A stretch of DNA of 64,000 bases from Elusimicrobia bacterium CG_4_9_14_3_um_filter_62_55 (GTDB lineage Bacteria; Elusimicrobiota; Elusimicrobia; UBA1565): the NCBI GenBank assembly GCA_002790095.1, contig PFUL01000011.1:1-64000 (forward strand), written 5' to 3'. Below, one piece after another: positions 50,138 through 59,624 of the stretch. Within the stretch, counting starts at the first letter, position 1; every line of letters begins with the position of its first letter. Below the pieces are notes generated by a model that did not search any database, was not told the DNA's origin, and saw nothing but the letters and a program-made list of their open reading frames with translations. The translations under genes were made by a program, and so were the position numbers.

Positions 50138-52789
50138 GTGCCGAAAAATACCCGAAAAACCCTTTATCTCATAGACGCCCACGCCTATCTGCATCGGGCG
50201 TATCACGCGCTTCCGCCGCTGACAACGAAAAACGGGGAACCGGTCGGGGCGCTTTTCGGCTTCGCGCGGATGCTTCAGTCGCTGCGCAAGTCCAAGAGAC
50301 CCGATTACATCGCGGTCTGCTTCGACACTCCCGAGAAAACCTTCCGGCACGAGAAATTCGAGGACTATAAGGCGACGCGCGTCGAGATCGACGCGGATTT
50401 GATCGCGCAACTGGAGATCGCCGAGGAATTGACCCAGGCGCTCGGTCTTCCGACGGTCGCCGCTCCCGGGTTCGAGGCCGACGATCTGCTCGCCACGCTC
50501 GCGCGCCGCGGAGTTCGCGAAGGAATGAGCGTCGTTCTCGTCACCGGAGATAAGGACGCGCTGCAGCTCGTTGACGGCGATATTCAAGTGTGGAACGAAG
50601 CCCGGCAAAAGCTCTTTGACGCCGACGCCGTTTTCGAGAAATTCGGCGTGCGGCCCGATCAGATCGTCGACTACCTGACGATCGTGGGAGATAGTTCCGA
50701 CAATGTCCCCGGCGTTCCCGGCATCGGCGCAAAGGGCGCCGCGAAGTTGCTCGCGGAGTTCGGGACGCTCGAGAAACTCGTAAAGGCGGCGCACAAGGGG
50801 CATGCGGGTCTGAAGCCCAAAGCGGCCTTGTCCTTGGTCGAAAACGAGAAGCAGACGCTGGCGAGTCGGGAACTCATCGTCCTCCATGAGGAGGTCCCCA
50901 TCTCCTTGCTTCCGACGGAATGCGTCGTGGAGATGCGCGATCCCGCGGCCGCCGAAAAAATACTCACCCGTTTGGAATTTCACAGCCTGCGCCGTGAACT
51001 CTTGGGTCAGGAGACCGAGTCGGCCGAGGCGGGGGGGGGGCGCGCGCCCGTTCCGTCCGCGCAGCCCGCCGACGCGGTCGGCATTACCGTTTCGTTCAAG
51101 AAATCCGATCCGAAAAAGATTTTGGAGGCCGCGCTCAAAGCCAAGCGCGTGACTCTTTCGGTCGAGCCTCCGGCGCAAGCGGATCTGCTCAGCGCCGGAA
51201 TGCCGGTCGTCGCCGTCGCACTGGCAGACGGTCGCGCCGCGTCGTTTACCGACGAGGATTTCGCCAAGCATCGCAAGGGTTTGGAGGCGTTTTTCCGAGC
51301 CGAGCGGCCGCTCAAGGACGGTTTCGATTTGAAGACCGCGCGCCGCCGTCTGGCGGAAGCCGGACTGGAATTGGAGGGGCTCGGAGACGACGCCTATGTG
51401 CTGGCGTATTGTCTCGACCCGTCCCGGGGATCCTACACGCTCGAGGCCTGCTGTGCCGCGCGCGGGGTCGGGGAGTCTCCGGTGGAAGTCGGCGAAGCCG
51501 CGTGCTGGCGGGCTGCGGCGGCGGGTGCGCTTTGCGAAGGGCTGCTGGAGGAGGTCCGCGCTGCGGGGCTCGAAAAGCTGTACCGGGAAATAGAGCTTCC
51601 GATGGTTCGCGTACTCTCGGACATGGAGAGGCGCGGCGTCTATATCGACGCGCGCTACCTGAAGAAGCTTCGCGTCGAATTCGAGGCCCTGATTTCCGGA
51701 TTGCAGAAAGAAATCGATCGCCTTGCCGGCGTCGAGATCAATCTACGTTCCACCAAACAGTTGGGAGAATTACTCTACGACACGCTCGGCCTGCCGGTCG
51801 CTCATAAAACGAAAAAGGGCGGCCGCTCCACGGATGAGGAAACGCTCCGGGGCCTGGCAGAAGCGCACCCCATCCCCGCCAAGATCATCGAATTCCGGGA
51901 AGTGACGAAGCTTCAGTCCACCTACGTCGTCGCGCTGCTGGAAAAAATCGACTCGAAAACGGGCCGGGTGCATTCCCATTTCAATCAGGGCGGCACGGCG
52001 ACCGGCCGCCTGTCGAGCACCGATCCGAACCTGCAGAATGTCCCGGTGCGCACGGAACTCGGGCGTAAAATCAGGGCCGCGGTGCGCGCCGAAAAGGGGA
52101 AGGTCCTTCTCGCCGCGGATTACTCGCAAATCGATTTGCGGGTGCTCGCGCACCTCTCCGGCGACGAGGCGCTATGCGCGTCTTTCCGCTCCGGCGGGGA
52201 CATTCACCGCCGGACGGCCGCCGAGGTGTTCGGCGTGGAACCCGAGCTCGTGGACAAGGAAATGCGGCGGCGCGCGAAAGCCGTCAATTTCGGGATCGTT
52301 TACGGGCAAAGCGCCCACGGGTTGGCCGTGGAACTCGGCATCACGCGTCCCCAAGCGGCCGATTTCATCAAGAAATATAAGGAACGCTATCCCGGCGTCA
52401 CGCGGTGGATGGCCGCAACCCTGGAGGCGGCCAAGCGCGACCGTGCGGTCAGGACGCTTCTGGGCCGGGTCCGGCCTCTTCCCGATATCGCCGCGAAGAA
52501 TTTTCAAGTGCGCGCGTTCAATGAGCGCGTCGCGATCAACACTCCGATCCAAGGGACTTCGGCCGACATCATCAAGGCGGCGATGCTGGCGATCTACGCG
52601 GAGCGCCCGGAGGCGGGGCTGGTGCTGCAGGTTCACGACGAGTTGGTATTCGAACTTCCTAAGAAGGAAGCGAAGGCCTTCGGCGTGTGGGTGCGCGCCG
52701 CGATGGAAAACGCCGTACACTTGTCCGTCCCGGTCGTTGTCGACGTGAAAATCGGGGAGGATTGGAACTCGATGGAGGCAGCCTCATGA
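50138..52789 (+). CDS. polA: DNA polymerase I
   Basis: This 883-residue repair and Okazaki-fragment polymerase has the 5' nuclease domain (~1-290; LIDAHAYLHRAYHA, PGFEADDLLATLA, GDSSDNVPGVPGIGAKGA) and a polymerase domain (~500-883) with motif A DYSQIDLRVLAHLSGD, motif B RRRAKAVNFGIVYGQSAHG and motif C QVHDELVFE. Between them the 3'-5' exonuclease domain is shortened: the first motif reads SVEPP where DxE is expected, and no clear second or third acidic motif is found. Proofreading is therefore probably absent, as in Taq polymerase. The GTG at 50138 gives the standard N-terminus. The gene overlaps the rhomboid gene. Confidence 0.95.
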   Translation: MPKNTRKTLYLIDAHAYLHRAYHALPPLTTKNGEPVGALFGFARMLQSLRKSKRPDYIAVCFDTPEKTFRHEKFEDYKATRVEIDADLIAQLEIAEELTQALGLPTVAAPGFEADDLLATLARRGVREGMSVVLVTGDKDALQLVDGDIQVWNEARQKLFDADAVFEKFGVRPDQIVDYLTIVGDSSDNVPGVPGIGAKGAAKLLAEFGTLEKLVKAAHKGHAGLKPKAALSLVENEKQTLASRELIVLHEEVPISLLPTECVVEMRDPAAAEKILTRLEFHSLRRELLGQETESAEAGGGRAPVPSAQPADAVGITVSFKKSDPKKILEAALKAKRVTLSVEPPAQADLLSAGMPVVAVALADGRAASFTDEDFAKHRKGLEAFFRAERPLKDGFDLKTARRRLAEAGLELEGLGDDAYVLAYCLDPSRGSYTLEACCAARGVGESPVEVGEAACWRAAAAGALCEGLLEEVRAAGLEKLYREIELPMVRVLSDMERRGVYIDARYLKKLRVEFEALISGLQKEIDRLAGVEINLRSTKQLGELLYDTLGLPVAHKTKKGGRSTDEETLRGLAEAHPIPAKIIEFREVTKLQSTYVVALLEKIDSKTGRVHSHFNQGGTATGRLSSTDPNLQNVPVRTELGRKIRAAVRAEKGKVLLAADYSQIDLRVLAHLSGDEALCASFRSGGDIHRRTAAEVFGVEPELVDKEMRRRAKAVNFGIVYGQSAHGLAVELGITRPQAADFIKKYKERYPGVTRWMAATLEAAKRDRAVRTLLGRVRPLPDIAAKNFQVRAFNERVAINTPIQGTSADIIKAAMLAIYAERPEAGLVLQVHDELVFELPKKEAKAFGVWVRAAMENAVHLSVPVVVDVKIGEDWNSMEAAS

Positions 52790-53628
52790 GCCGCGAATTC
52801 GGCCACGGACCCATGAATTTCGCAATGATGTCGCCGACGATCAAGGCGCTGATCATCGTGAACGTCGCCGTATTCGTCCTGTCGCTCCTTGTCGGAAGCC
52901 AGTTTATCACGCTCTTCGGATTGGTTCCCGCGAAGGTCATCCACGAGCGGTGGATCTGGCAGCCGCTGACCTACTTGTTCCTGCACGCGAATCTTTTTCA
53001 CATTCTGTTCAACCTGTTCGCCCTATGGATGTTCGGCATGCCCGTCGAGGCTCAATGGGGCCCGCGGCAGTTCGTGAAGTACTACCTGATTTGCGGCGTG
53101 GGCGCCGGCATCGTGAACGTGTTCCTGACGCCCGACTCCCTGTCTCCGATCATCGGCGCGTCGGGGGCGATTTACGGGCTGCTCGTCGCATTCGCGATGC
53201 TCTATCCGGACGCGGTCGTGTACCTGTACTTCTTCTTTCCGATCAAGGCGAAGCATATGGCGATTCTTTTCGGGCTCGTTGAGTTCATCGCCGGAACCTC
53301 GTCGAGCAGCCCCGCCGTCGCGCGATTCGCTCATTTGGCGGGAATGGCGATCGGTTTCGTTTACATCAAATGGTGGTGGGCGATCAAAATGAAGGCCATC
53401 GGAACGCTTCGCCGTTTCGTAAAAACGGATCCGGGCGAGGAGGCCGCCGAGGAACCTCGGCGCCGGAAAGCGCGGCCGGTCGTCTCCGGAAAGGGCGTGT
53501 CCGACGAAATGGCGGAGGTCGACCGCATCCTTGATAAAATTTTAGAAGGCGGGGAACAGTCGTTGACCGACCGCGAGCGCGAAATTCTGCGCAGGCAGGC
53601 GAAACGGCCGCCGGAGGGGCACGCGTGA
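52786..53628 (+). CDS. Rhomboid-family intramembrane serine protease
   Basis: This is a 280-residue membrane protein with six predicted helices. It has the [18 protein letters not shown] segment, the catalytic Ser in [11 protein letters not shown] and the catalytic His in [12 protein letters not shown] soluble, charged C-terminal region of ~85 residues follows, ending in a short conserved-looking helix ([23 protein letters not shown]) often seen in such rhomboids. It cleaves transmembrane substrates; none can be named. The ATG overlaps the polA stop (ATGA) and the end overlaps coaE. Confidence 0.92.
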   Translation: MSREFGHGPMNFAMMSPTIKALIIVNVAVFVLSLLVGSQFITLFGLVPAKVIHERWIWQPLTYLFLHANLFHILFNLFALWMFGMPVEAQWGPRQFVKYYLICGVGAGIVNVFLTPDSLSPIIGASGAIYGLLVAFAMLYPDAVVYLYFFFPIKAKHMAILFGLVEFIAGTSSSSPAVARFAHLAGMAIGFVYIKWWWAIKMKAIGTLRRFVKTDPGEEAAEEPRRRKARPVVSGKGVSDEMAEVDRILDKILEGGEQSLTDREREILRRQAKRPPEGHA

Positions 53629-54257
53629 CGCGCCGGAGGGGGCCTTTGCGGGTCGCTTTGACCGGCGGGATCGGGAGCGGCAAGAGCGCCGCCCTCGCCG
53701 CGTTCGCAGCGGAAGGCGCCGCGACGCTTTCCGCCGATGCCGTCGTGCACGAGTTGTCGGCGCCTGGAAAACCGGCCTATCGCGCAATCGTAAAGGCGTT
53801 CGGCTCCGGGGTCCTGGCGACGGATGGGGCCCTCGACAGGGCGGGACTTGGAGAAAAGGTTTTTCGCAGCGCGTCGATGCTGCGCAAGCTCGAGCGGATC
53901 GTTCACCCCTTGGTGCGCCGGGAGATGAGGCGCCGCGTATCGGCGGCGCGCCGCCCCGTTGTGGTGGTGGACGTCCCGTTGTTGTTCGAGAACGGTCTCG
54001 AGACCGAATACGATTTGACCCTCGTCGTTTCCGCGCCGCGACCGCTGCGCTTAAAGCGCGTGATGCGCCGGGACGGACTCTCGAAGGCCTCGGTGGAGCG
54101 GCGTATGCGCGCCCAGCTTCCGCCGGGGGAAAAGGAGAAACGCGCGGACATCGTGCTCCGGAACACGGGGTCTTTGACCTCGCTTCGCCGTTCGGTGCGC
54201 GAGTATCAGCTCGCGTTCGATTTGATCGGACACAGCTTGAGGAGGAGTACCCGATGA
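53625..54257 (+). CDS. coaE: Dephospho-CoA kinase
   Basis: This 210-residue P-loop kinase performs the last step of coenzyme A synthesis. The Walker A is [13 protein letters not shown]. The conserved DAVVHEL substrate segment, [14 protein letters not shown] and the lid region [23 protein letters not shown] are present. The GTG start overlaps the rhomboid stop; the 3' end overlaps rho by 4 bases. Confidence 0.95.
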   Translation: MTRRRGPLRVALTGGIGSGKSAALAAFAAEGAATLSADAVVHELSAPGKPAYRAIVKAFGSGVLATDGALDRAGLGEKVFRSASMLRKLERIVHPLVRREMRRRVSAARRPVVVVDVPLLFENGLETEYDLTLVVSAPRPLRLKRVMRRDGLSKASVERRMRAQLPPGEKEKRADIVLRNTGSLTSLRRSVREYQLAFDLIGHSLRRSTR

Positions 54258-55708
54258 ACCAAACCGCCAAGGCCGCGAAGCAGGACGACGGCAAGGATAA
54301 AAAGGACGAGAAGGAGCGCAAGGAGAAAGCCCCCCGCACCGAGGAGCGCAAGAACGGGAAGGCTCCTGAGAAGGCGCCGGAAGCCGTCGCGGCGCCTTTC
54401 GAGCCCGTCTCCCCTCCCAAACCAGAAGGCGGTTTCGGCGCGAAGCAACTCAACGTCGCGCAGCTCGCCCGCAAGAAGATTGCGGAACTGCTCGTCGTCG
54501 CCGCCGAGATGGGGCTTGAGGGCATTTCGGGCCTTCGCAAGCAGGAACTGATCGTCAAGATACTGGAAGGCCAGGCGAAGCGGAACGGGACGATTTTCGA
54601 CGAAGGCGTCCTCGAGGTTCTTCCCGACGGTTTCGGGTTTCTTCGCTCCTCCAGCTACAATTACCTCCCCGGTCCCGACGACATCTACGTTTCGCCGTCG
54701 CAGATCAAGAAATTCGGCTTGCGCAAGGGCGATACCATCGCCGGGAACGTGCGCCCACCGAAGGACGGCGAACGCTTTTTCGCCCTGCTTCAGGTCGTGA
54801 GCATCAACGGTGAGGCTGTGCAGTCACGCAAGCCGCGGACGGTATTCGAAAATTTGACGCCGCTTCATCCTGAGGAGACCTTCAAGCTCGAGACGGCGCA
54901 AAGCGAGCTGACCACGCGCACGATGGACCTGATCTCCCCGATCGGAAAGGGGCAGCGCGCGCTGATCGTCGCCGCCCCCAAAACGGGTAAGACGGTGATG
55001 ATGCAGAAGATCGCCAACGCGCTGACGGAAAACCATCCGGACATCGTGCTGATCGTGCTGCTTATCGACGAGCGCCCCGAAGAAGTCACCGACATGCAGC
55101 GTTCCGTGAACGGCGAGGTCGTGGCCTCCACGTTCGACGAACCGGCCGACCGTCACGTTCAGGTCGCCGAAATGGTCATCGAAAAGGCGAAGCGTCAGGT
55201 CGAGCTCGGCAAGGATGTCGTCATTCTGCTCGATTCCATCACGCGTCTGGCCCGCGCCTACAACACGATCGCCCCGTCTTCCGGACGGGTTCTTTCCGGC
55301 GGTTTGGAAGCGACCTCGCTGCAGCGGCCGAAACGCTTCCTCGGTGCGGCCCGCAACATCGAAGAAGGCGGAAGCCTCACGATTTGCGCCACCGCCCTGG
55401 TTGAAACCGGAAGCCGTATGGACGAGGTTATCTTCGAGGAATTCAAGGGTACCGGCAACTCGGAAGTCGTTCTGGACCGCAAGCTGGCGGACCGCCGCCT
55501 GTTTCCGGCCGTGGACATCAACCGTTCGGGGACCCGTAAAGAGGAACTCCTGCTGGACGAGGACACCCTCAACAAGGTGTGGATCCTGCGCAAGGTCCTC
55601 TCGCCGCTGAGTTCGGTCGACGCGATGCAGCTGCTCTACGACAAACTGCTCGCCACCAAATCCAACAAGGATTTCCTCAAATCCATGGAACTCTCCAGCA
55701 TGGGTTGA
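54254..55708 (+). CDS. rho: Transcription termination factor Rho
   Basis: This 484-residue RNA-dependent ATPase has a Rho N-terminal helical domain ([28 protein letters not shown]), the RNA-binding OB fold ([31 protein letters not shown]), Walker [11 protein letters not shown], Walker [18 protein letters not shown], and the Q-/R-loop region up to SSMG. An extra N-terminal stretch of ~75 residues is rich in Lys, Glu, Ala and Pro, a type of extension seen in several GC-rich lineages. It overlaps coaE. The termination factor may matter here because few intrinsic terminators are visible in the window. Confidence 0.97.
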   Translation: MNQTAKAAKQDDGKDKKDEKERKEKAPRTEERKNGKAPEKAPEAVAAPFEPVSPPKPEGGFGAKQLNVAQLARKKIAELLVVAAEMGLEGISGLRKQELIVKILEGQAKRNGTIFDEGVLEVLPDGFGFLRSSSYNYLPGPDDIYVSPSQIKKFGLRKGDTIAGNVRPPKDGERFFALLQVVSINGEAVQSRKPRTVFENLTPLHPEETFKLETAQSELTTRTMDLISPIGKGQRALIVAAPKTGKTVMMQKIANALTENHPDIVLIVLLIDERPEEVTDMQRSVNGEVVASTFDEPADRHVQVAEMVIEKAKRQVELGKDVVILLDSITRLARAYNTIAPSSGRVLSGGLEATSLQRPKRFLGAARNIEEGGSLTICATALVETGSRMDEVIFEEFKGTGNSEVVLDRKLADRRLFPAVDINRSGTRKEELLLDEDTLNKVWILRKVLSPLSSVDAMQLLYDKLLATKSNKDFLKSMELSSMG

Positions 55709-55729
55709 TTTGGGGCCTGTCCCTGGCGG

Positions 55730-55757
55730 TTGTCCGTAACGGTAAAATTGCTACAAT
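55730..55757 (+). promoter_or_regulatory. Promoter of rpmE (TTGTCC-N16-TACAAT)
   Basis: TTGTCC (55730-55735) and TACAAT (55752-55757) are separated by 16 bases in the 82-base gap after rho. A ribosome-binding sequence AGGAAG lies 6 to 11 bases before the ATG at 55791. Confidence 0.7.
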
Positions 55758-55790
55758 GACGTCTAATCTCTGACGAATCAGGAAGTCTCG

Positions 55791-56144
55791 ATGAAAGCCA
55801 ATACGCATCCCAATTACTATATCACCCAGGTCAGTTGCGCCTGCGGCGAAGCCTTCACGACCCGGTCCACCCGCAAGGAGATCAAGGTCGAAATCTGCTC
55901 CGCCTGTCATCCGTTCTTCACCGGCAAGCAGCGTCTCGTCGACACGGCCGGCCGCGTCGAGCGCTTCCAGAAGCGATTCTCGAAGACCGAGGGTAAGACG
56001 ATCGCGCGTAAGCCGAAGACGACGGTCAAGAAGATCGCGTCGCACGCGGCGAGCCGCAAGCGTCCGAAGACCTTGTCGACGGCCATCAAAGCCGAGGACA
56101 AGAAGGACGACAAAAAGGGAAAGAAAGCCGCTAAGAAGGACTAG
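55791..56144 (+). CDS. rpmE: Ribosomal protein L31 with basic C-terminal extension
   Basis: This is a 117-residue protein. The first ~70 residues are a zinc-type L31 of the 50S subunit: [47 protein letters not shown], with the four-Cys/His zinc set intact. A Lys-rich tail of ~45 residues follows (ending [10 protein letters not shown]) that is absent in typical L31. Its stop codon TAG is the third to fifth base of the first copy of the 50-bp repeat, so the tail runs up to the repeat array. Confidence 0.94.
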   Translation: MKANTHPNYYITQVSCACGEAFTTRSTRKEIKVEICSACHPFFTGKQRLVDTAGRVERFQKRFSKTEGKTIARKPKTTVKKIASHAASRKRPKTLSTAIKAEDKKDDKKGKKAAKKD

Positions 56145-56290
56145 CGGGGCGGATGCCCCGCTGTGCTGGGCGCTCGGGCAGTGCGCAGTGCTAGCGGGGC
56201 GGATGCCCCGCTGTGCTGGGCGCTCGGGCAGTGCGCAGTGCTAGCGGGGCGGATGCCCCGCTGTGCTGGGCGCTCGGGCAGTGCGCAGTG
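56141..56290. repeat. Three identical tandem copies of a 50-bp hairpin unit
   Basis: Copies at 56141-56190, 56191-56240 and 56241-56290 are identical. Each contains the perfect hairpin AGCGGGGC-GGAT-GCCCCGCT followed by a GC-rich arm that includes GTGCGCAGTG. The first copy contains the rpmE stop codon. There is no spacer between copies, so it is not a CRISPR array. The exact identity implies recent duplication or strong constraint. Each hairpin could act in transcript ending or processing between rpmE and prfA. Confidence 0.9.
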
Positions 56291-56305
56291 CCAACAAGGT
56301 TTCCC

Positions 56306-56340
56306 GAGGCCCCGGTGCGGAGCACGCCCGGGGCCTCTTT
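56306..56340 (+). terminator. Hairpin with short T-run between the repeat array and prfA
   Basis: The 10-bp stem GAGGCCCCGG (56306-56315) and CCGGGGCCTC (56328-56337), with a 12-base loop, is followed by TTT. The T-run is short, so termination may be partial or the hairpin may instead be an attenuator. It lies 23 bases before prfA. Confidence 0.5.
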
Positions 56341-56362
56341 GCGTCCGGAGGGGACGGAAAGG

Positions 56363-57421
56363 ATGAGCGCCTACCAGAAACTTCTCGACGAATTCTCCTT
56401 GGTGGAGACCAGACTCTCTTCGGGACCGCCGTCCGATGAGATCAAGGCCTTGTCGCGCCGTCACGCCGAACTCGCGCCGATCGTCGCGTTCGTGCGCGAG
56501 CACGGGACGCTGGCCTCCCAACTGGAGCAGGCGCGTCAGATGCTCGCCGGCGACGACGCCGAGATGAAGGAACTCGCGGAAATGGAGGTCGGGGAACTCT
56601 CCGCGAAGATTCAGGCGCTCGAGGATAAGATCAAGCGCGCGCTCCTGCCGAAGGACCCCGACGCGGACAAGGACGTCTACCTCGAACTGCGTTCCGGCGC
56701 GGGGGGCGACGAGGCGGCGCTGTTCGCCGCGGAACTCGTGCGCGCCTACACGCGCTTCGCGGAAGCTCGCGGCTGGAAGGTTGAGATCGTCGAGTTCTCG
56801 CGCACGGGTCTGAAAGGAGCGAAGCAGGCCGTGCTGCATATCGTCGGGACCGGCGCGTTTTCGTGGCTCAAATTCGAGGGGGGCGTACACCGGGTGCAGC
56901 GCGTTCCGCAGACCGAATCTTCCGGGCGCATTCACACCTCGACGATCACCGTCGCCGTGATGGCCGAGGCCGAGGAAACCGAGGTCGAAATCAACCCGAG
57001 CGATCTTCGCATCGACACCTACCGGGCCGGCGGCGCCGGCGGCCAGAACGTCAATAAAGTGGAAACGGCCGTGCGCATCACGCACAATCCGAGCGGCGTC
57101 GTCGTCGCCTGCCAGGAGGAGCGTTCCCAACTGCACAACCGGATGCGGGCAATGGCCCTTCTGCGCGCGAAACTTTTGATGGCGCAGCGCGAGAAAGATG
57201 CGCGCGAGCACGCCGATGCGCGCAAACGGCAGGTCGGCACCGGCGACCGCTCCGAAAAAATCCGCACTTACAATTTTCCGCAGAACCGCATTACCGATCA
57301 CCGTATCGAGCAGAGCTGGCACAACCTCCCGCTGGTGATGGAAGGCGAGTTCACCGCCGTGTTCGAGGCGCTTCGTCTCGAAGAGGAGAACGGGCTGATC
57401 GAGGCCTCGGCGAACGGATGA
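56363..57421 (+). CDS. prfA: Peptide chain release factor 1
   Basis: This 352-residue release factor recognises UAA and UAG. The catalytic GGQ is in [20 protein letters not shown]. The stop-recognition PxT tripeptide is in [19 protein letters not shown]. The ATG at 56363 follows a GGAAAGG sequence, and the length is normal. The open frame extends upstream through the 50-bp repeats but that part is not coding. It overlaps prmC, the gene for its methyltransferase, by 4 bases. Confidence 0.96.
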   Translation: MSAYQKLLDEFSLVETRLSSGPPSDEIKALSRRHAELAPIVAFVREHGTLASQLEQARQMLAGDDAEMKELAEMEVGELSAKIQALEDKIKRALLPKDPDADKDVYLELRSGAGGDEAALFAAELVRAYTRFAEARGWKVEIVEFSRTGLKGAKQAVLHIVGTGAFSWLKFEGGVHRVQRVPQTESSGRIHTSTITVAVMAEAEETEVEINPSDLRIDTYRAGGAGGQNVNKVETAVRITHNPSGVVVACQEERSQLHNRMRAMALLRAKLLMAQREKDAREHADARKRQVGTGDRSEKIRTYNFPQNRITDHRIEQSWHNLPLVMEGEFTAVFEALRLEEENGLIEASANG

Positions 57422-58293
57422 AAACCGACGGCATCACTGTCGCGGAGTGGCTCCAGAAGGGCGGCGACTATCTCGAGGGCCGCGGAGTGCCGGAGGCGCG
57501 GGCCAATTGCGAGTTTCTTCTGGCGGAGGTGCTCGGCGTCGGACGCGCCGAGACCGTGCTTCAAGGCGATCGCGAACTTTCCTGGAAGCAGGGTTCCCAC
57601 TACTGGGAATACATTAAGGCGCGCGGCAAGCGATTGCCGTTGGCCTACGTACTCGGGACGCAGCCCTTCTGCGGGATATCGGTGAAGGTGAATCCGTCCG
57701 TTTTGGTTCCCCGCCCGGAGACCGAAGGACTCGTCGAAGAAGTCGTCCGCGTGGCCGAGACCGACTATCCGATTTCCGCGAACCTTCATATCGTCGATGT
57801 GGGAACGGGATCCGGCTGCATCGCCGTTGCGCTGGCTTCCAAGCTTCCGAAAGCCATGCTCTACGCCACCGATCTATCGGACGCGGCACTGAAGCTCGCC
57901 GAGGAAAACGCCTCGGCGCACGGTCTTTCGCATCGGATTCGCTTTCTGCGCGAGGACTTGTTCAAGCCGCACTCGGGCGGTTCTCCGTGGGCGGATATCG
58001 TCGTCTCCAACCCGCCTTACATCCCCAGCGCCGAGGTCCAATCGCTTTCTCCGGAGGTTCGTCAGGAACCGGCGATGGCGCTGGACGGGGGCAAGGAGGG
58101 TCTCGACGCGATCAAGGCGATCGCGGCGGACGCTCCTCGAATCCTGAAGCCGAAAGGCTTTTTGCTCATGGAGTTCGGCATGGGTCAGGGGGCGGCCGTG
58201 AAGGGCTCGCTTGAGAGCTTGGGGTTCGAAGAGGTCCGCCTCGAAAAGGATTTGCAGGGCATCGAACGGGTCGTGGTCGCCCGTCGGGCGTAA
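57418..58293 (+). CDS. prmC: Release-factor glutamine methyltransferase
   Basis: This 291-residue enzyme methylates the Gln of the GGQ motif in release factors. The N-terminal helical domain and a class I methyltransferase domain with [16 protein letters not shown] and the substrate-binding NPPYIPSAE are clear. It directly follows prfA with a 4-base overlap, the classic pairing. [10 protein letters not shown]-type sequence ([15 protein letters not shown]) further supports the assignment. Confidence 0.96.
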   Translation: MKTDGITVAEWLQKGGDYLEGRGVPEARANCEFLLAEVLGVGRAETVLQGDRELSWKQGSHYWEYIKARGKRLPLAYVLGTQPFCGISVKVNPSVLVPRPETEGLVEEVVRVAETDYPISANLHIVDVGTGSGCIAVALASKLPKAMLYATDLSDAALKLAEENASAHGLSHRIRFLREDLFKPHSGGSPWADIVVSNPPYIPSAEVQSLSPEVRQEPAMALDGGKEGLDAIKAIAADAPRILKPKGFLLMEFGMGQGAAVKGSLESLGFEEVRLEKDLQGIERVVVARRA

Positions 58294-58370
58294 GAAGCGG
58301 CCGTCGGCTTTCGTAGCCCCTTTAGGGGGATGCGATGGCCGAAAATGATAGAATACAAAAGCCTTTTCCT

Positions 58371-59624
58371 ATGGACGCCTTCATCATCCACGGCGGCCGC
58401 CGCCTCAGGGGCACGGCCCGCATCAACGGCTCTAAGAACGCCGCGCTGCCGATCCTGATCGCCTCTCTGCTGACCGACGAGCCGTGCGTGATCCAAAACG
58501 TTCCGAATCTTCGGGACATCAACACGACCTACCGGCTTCTCGAAGAGTTGGGAAAAACGGTGACCGTCTCCGGAAAGAGCGTTACCGTCGGATTTCGCCG
58601 CAAGCTTAAAACCAAGGCCCCCTACGAAATCGTCAAACAGATGCGGGCGTCGATCCTCGTCGCTGGTCCTTTGCTCGCGCGCTTCGGAAACGTGCGGGTC
58701 TCCCTGCCCGGCGGCTGCGCGATCGGACTTCGGCCGATCGACATCCATTTGAAGGGCTTTGAGGCGATGGGTGCCGAGTCGCATACCGAGCAGGGCGACG
58801 TCGTGCTTGCGACCGAAGGACTCGCCGGGCGCACGGTGCGGTTCTCGTTTCCGAGCGTCGGCGCGACCGAGAACGTGATGATGGCCGCCGCGGCGACCGA
58901 GGGCGTGACCTCGATCGAGAACGCCGCGCGCGAGCCCGAGATCGAGGATCTCGCCGATTTCCTCAATAAAATGGGCGCGACGGTGACCGGGGCCGGCGGA
59001 AAGCGTATCCGCATCGAGGGCGCCGCGCGGCTTTCCGGCGCGAAACACCGGGTAATTCCCGATCGCATCGAAACCGGAACCTATCTCTGCGCGGTGGCGG
59101 CCGCCGGCGGGGACGTCACGCTTAAAGAAGCCGTCTACGAGCATCTCGAAGCGCTGATCGCGGCGATGCGGAAAGCCGGCGCGAAGATTACGAAAGTCCC
59201 CGGAGGGATTCGAATCGTTTCCTCCGGGAGGCCGAAGCCGGTATCGATTCTGACCAAGCCGCATCCCGGCTTTCCGACCGACGTTCAGGCCCCGTGGATG
59301 GCGTACATGGCTTTGTGCCGAGGAAAGGCTAAGGTGCGCGAGACGATCTTCGAGAATCGGTTCATGCACGCGGCGGAGATGCTGCGTATGGGCGCCTCCA
59401 TCGTCGTCAACGGCAACACCGCGACGCTGCGGGGAGTTCCGGACCTCTCGGGCGCGGAGATCATGGCCTCCGACATCCGCGCCGGGGCGGGACTCGTCGT
59501 GGCGGGGCTCGCGGCGCAGGGAACGACGAAGATCCAGCGGGTCTATCACATCGATCGCGGCTACGAGCGCATCGAGAGCGTTTTCCGCCGACTCGGCGCG
59601 AACATCCTGCGCGTCAAGGAATGA
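58371..59624 (+). CDS. murA: UDP-N-acetylglucosamine 1-carboxyvinyltransferase
   Basis: This enzyme (417 residues from this ATG) starts peptidoglycan synthesis by adding enolpyruvate from PEP to UDP-GlcNAc. It has the N-terminal INGSKNAALPILIASLL. The active-site Cys is in LPGGCAIGLRPIDIHL, so a fosfomycin-sensitive type is expected. VGATENVMMAAA and HPGFPTDVQAPWMAYMAL are also visible. The frame could start 12 residues earlier at the ATG at 58335, but MDAFIIHGG is the usual MurA beginning. Its end overlaps folC. Confidence 0.95.
   Translation: MDAFIIHGGRRLRGTARINGSKNAALPILIASLLTDEPCVIQNVPNLRDINTTYRLLEELGKTVTVSGKSVTVGFRRKLKTKAPYEIVKQMRASILVAGPLLARFGNVRVSLPGGCAIGLRPIDIHLKGFEAMGAESHTEQGDVVLATEGLAGRTVRFSFPSVGATENVMMAAAATEGVTSIENAAREPEIEDLADFLNKMGATVTGAGGKRIRIEGAARLSGAKHRVIPDRIETGTYLCAVAAAGGDVTLKEAVYEHLEALIAAMRKAGAKITKVPGGIRIVSSGRPKPVSILTKPHPGFPTDVQAPWMAYMALCRGKAKVRETIFENRFMHAAEMLRMGASIVVNGNTATLRGVPDLSGAEIMASDIRAGAGLVVAGLAAQGTTKIQRVYHIDRGYERIESVFRRLGANILRVKE

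Noticed and set aside
56141-56290. Possible CRISPR array
   Set aside because: The copies are contiguous with no unique spacers, and there is no cas gene nearby. It is a simple tandem repeat.
56213-56362. N-terminal extension of prfA through the repeat units
   Set aside because: The extra residues are the translated repeat, and a ribosome-binding site and the normal RF1 start lie at 56363.
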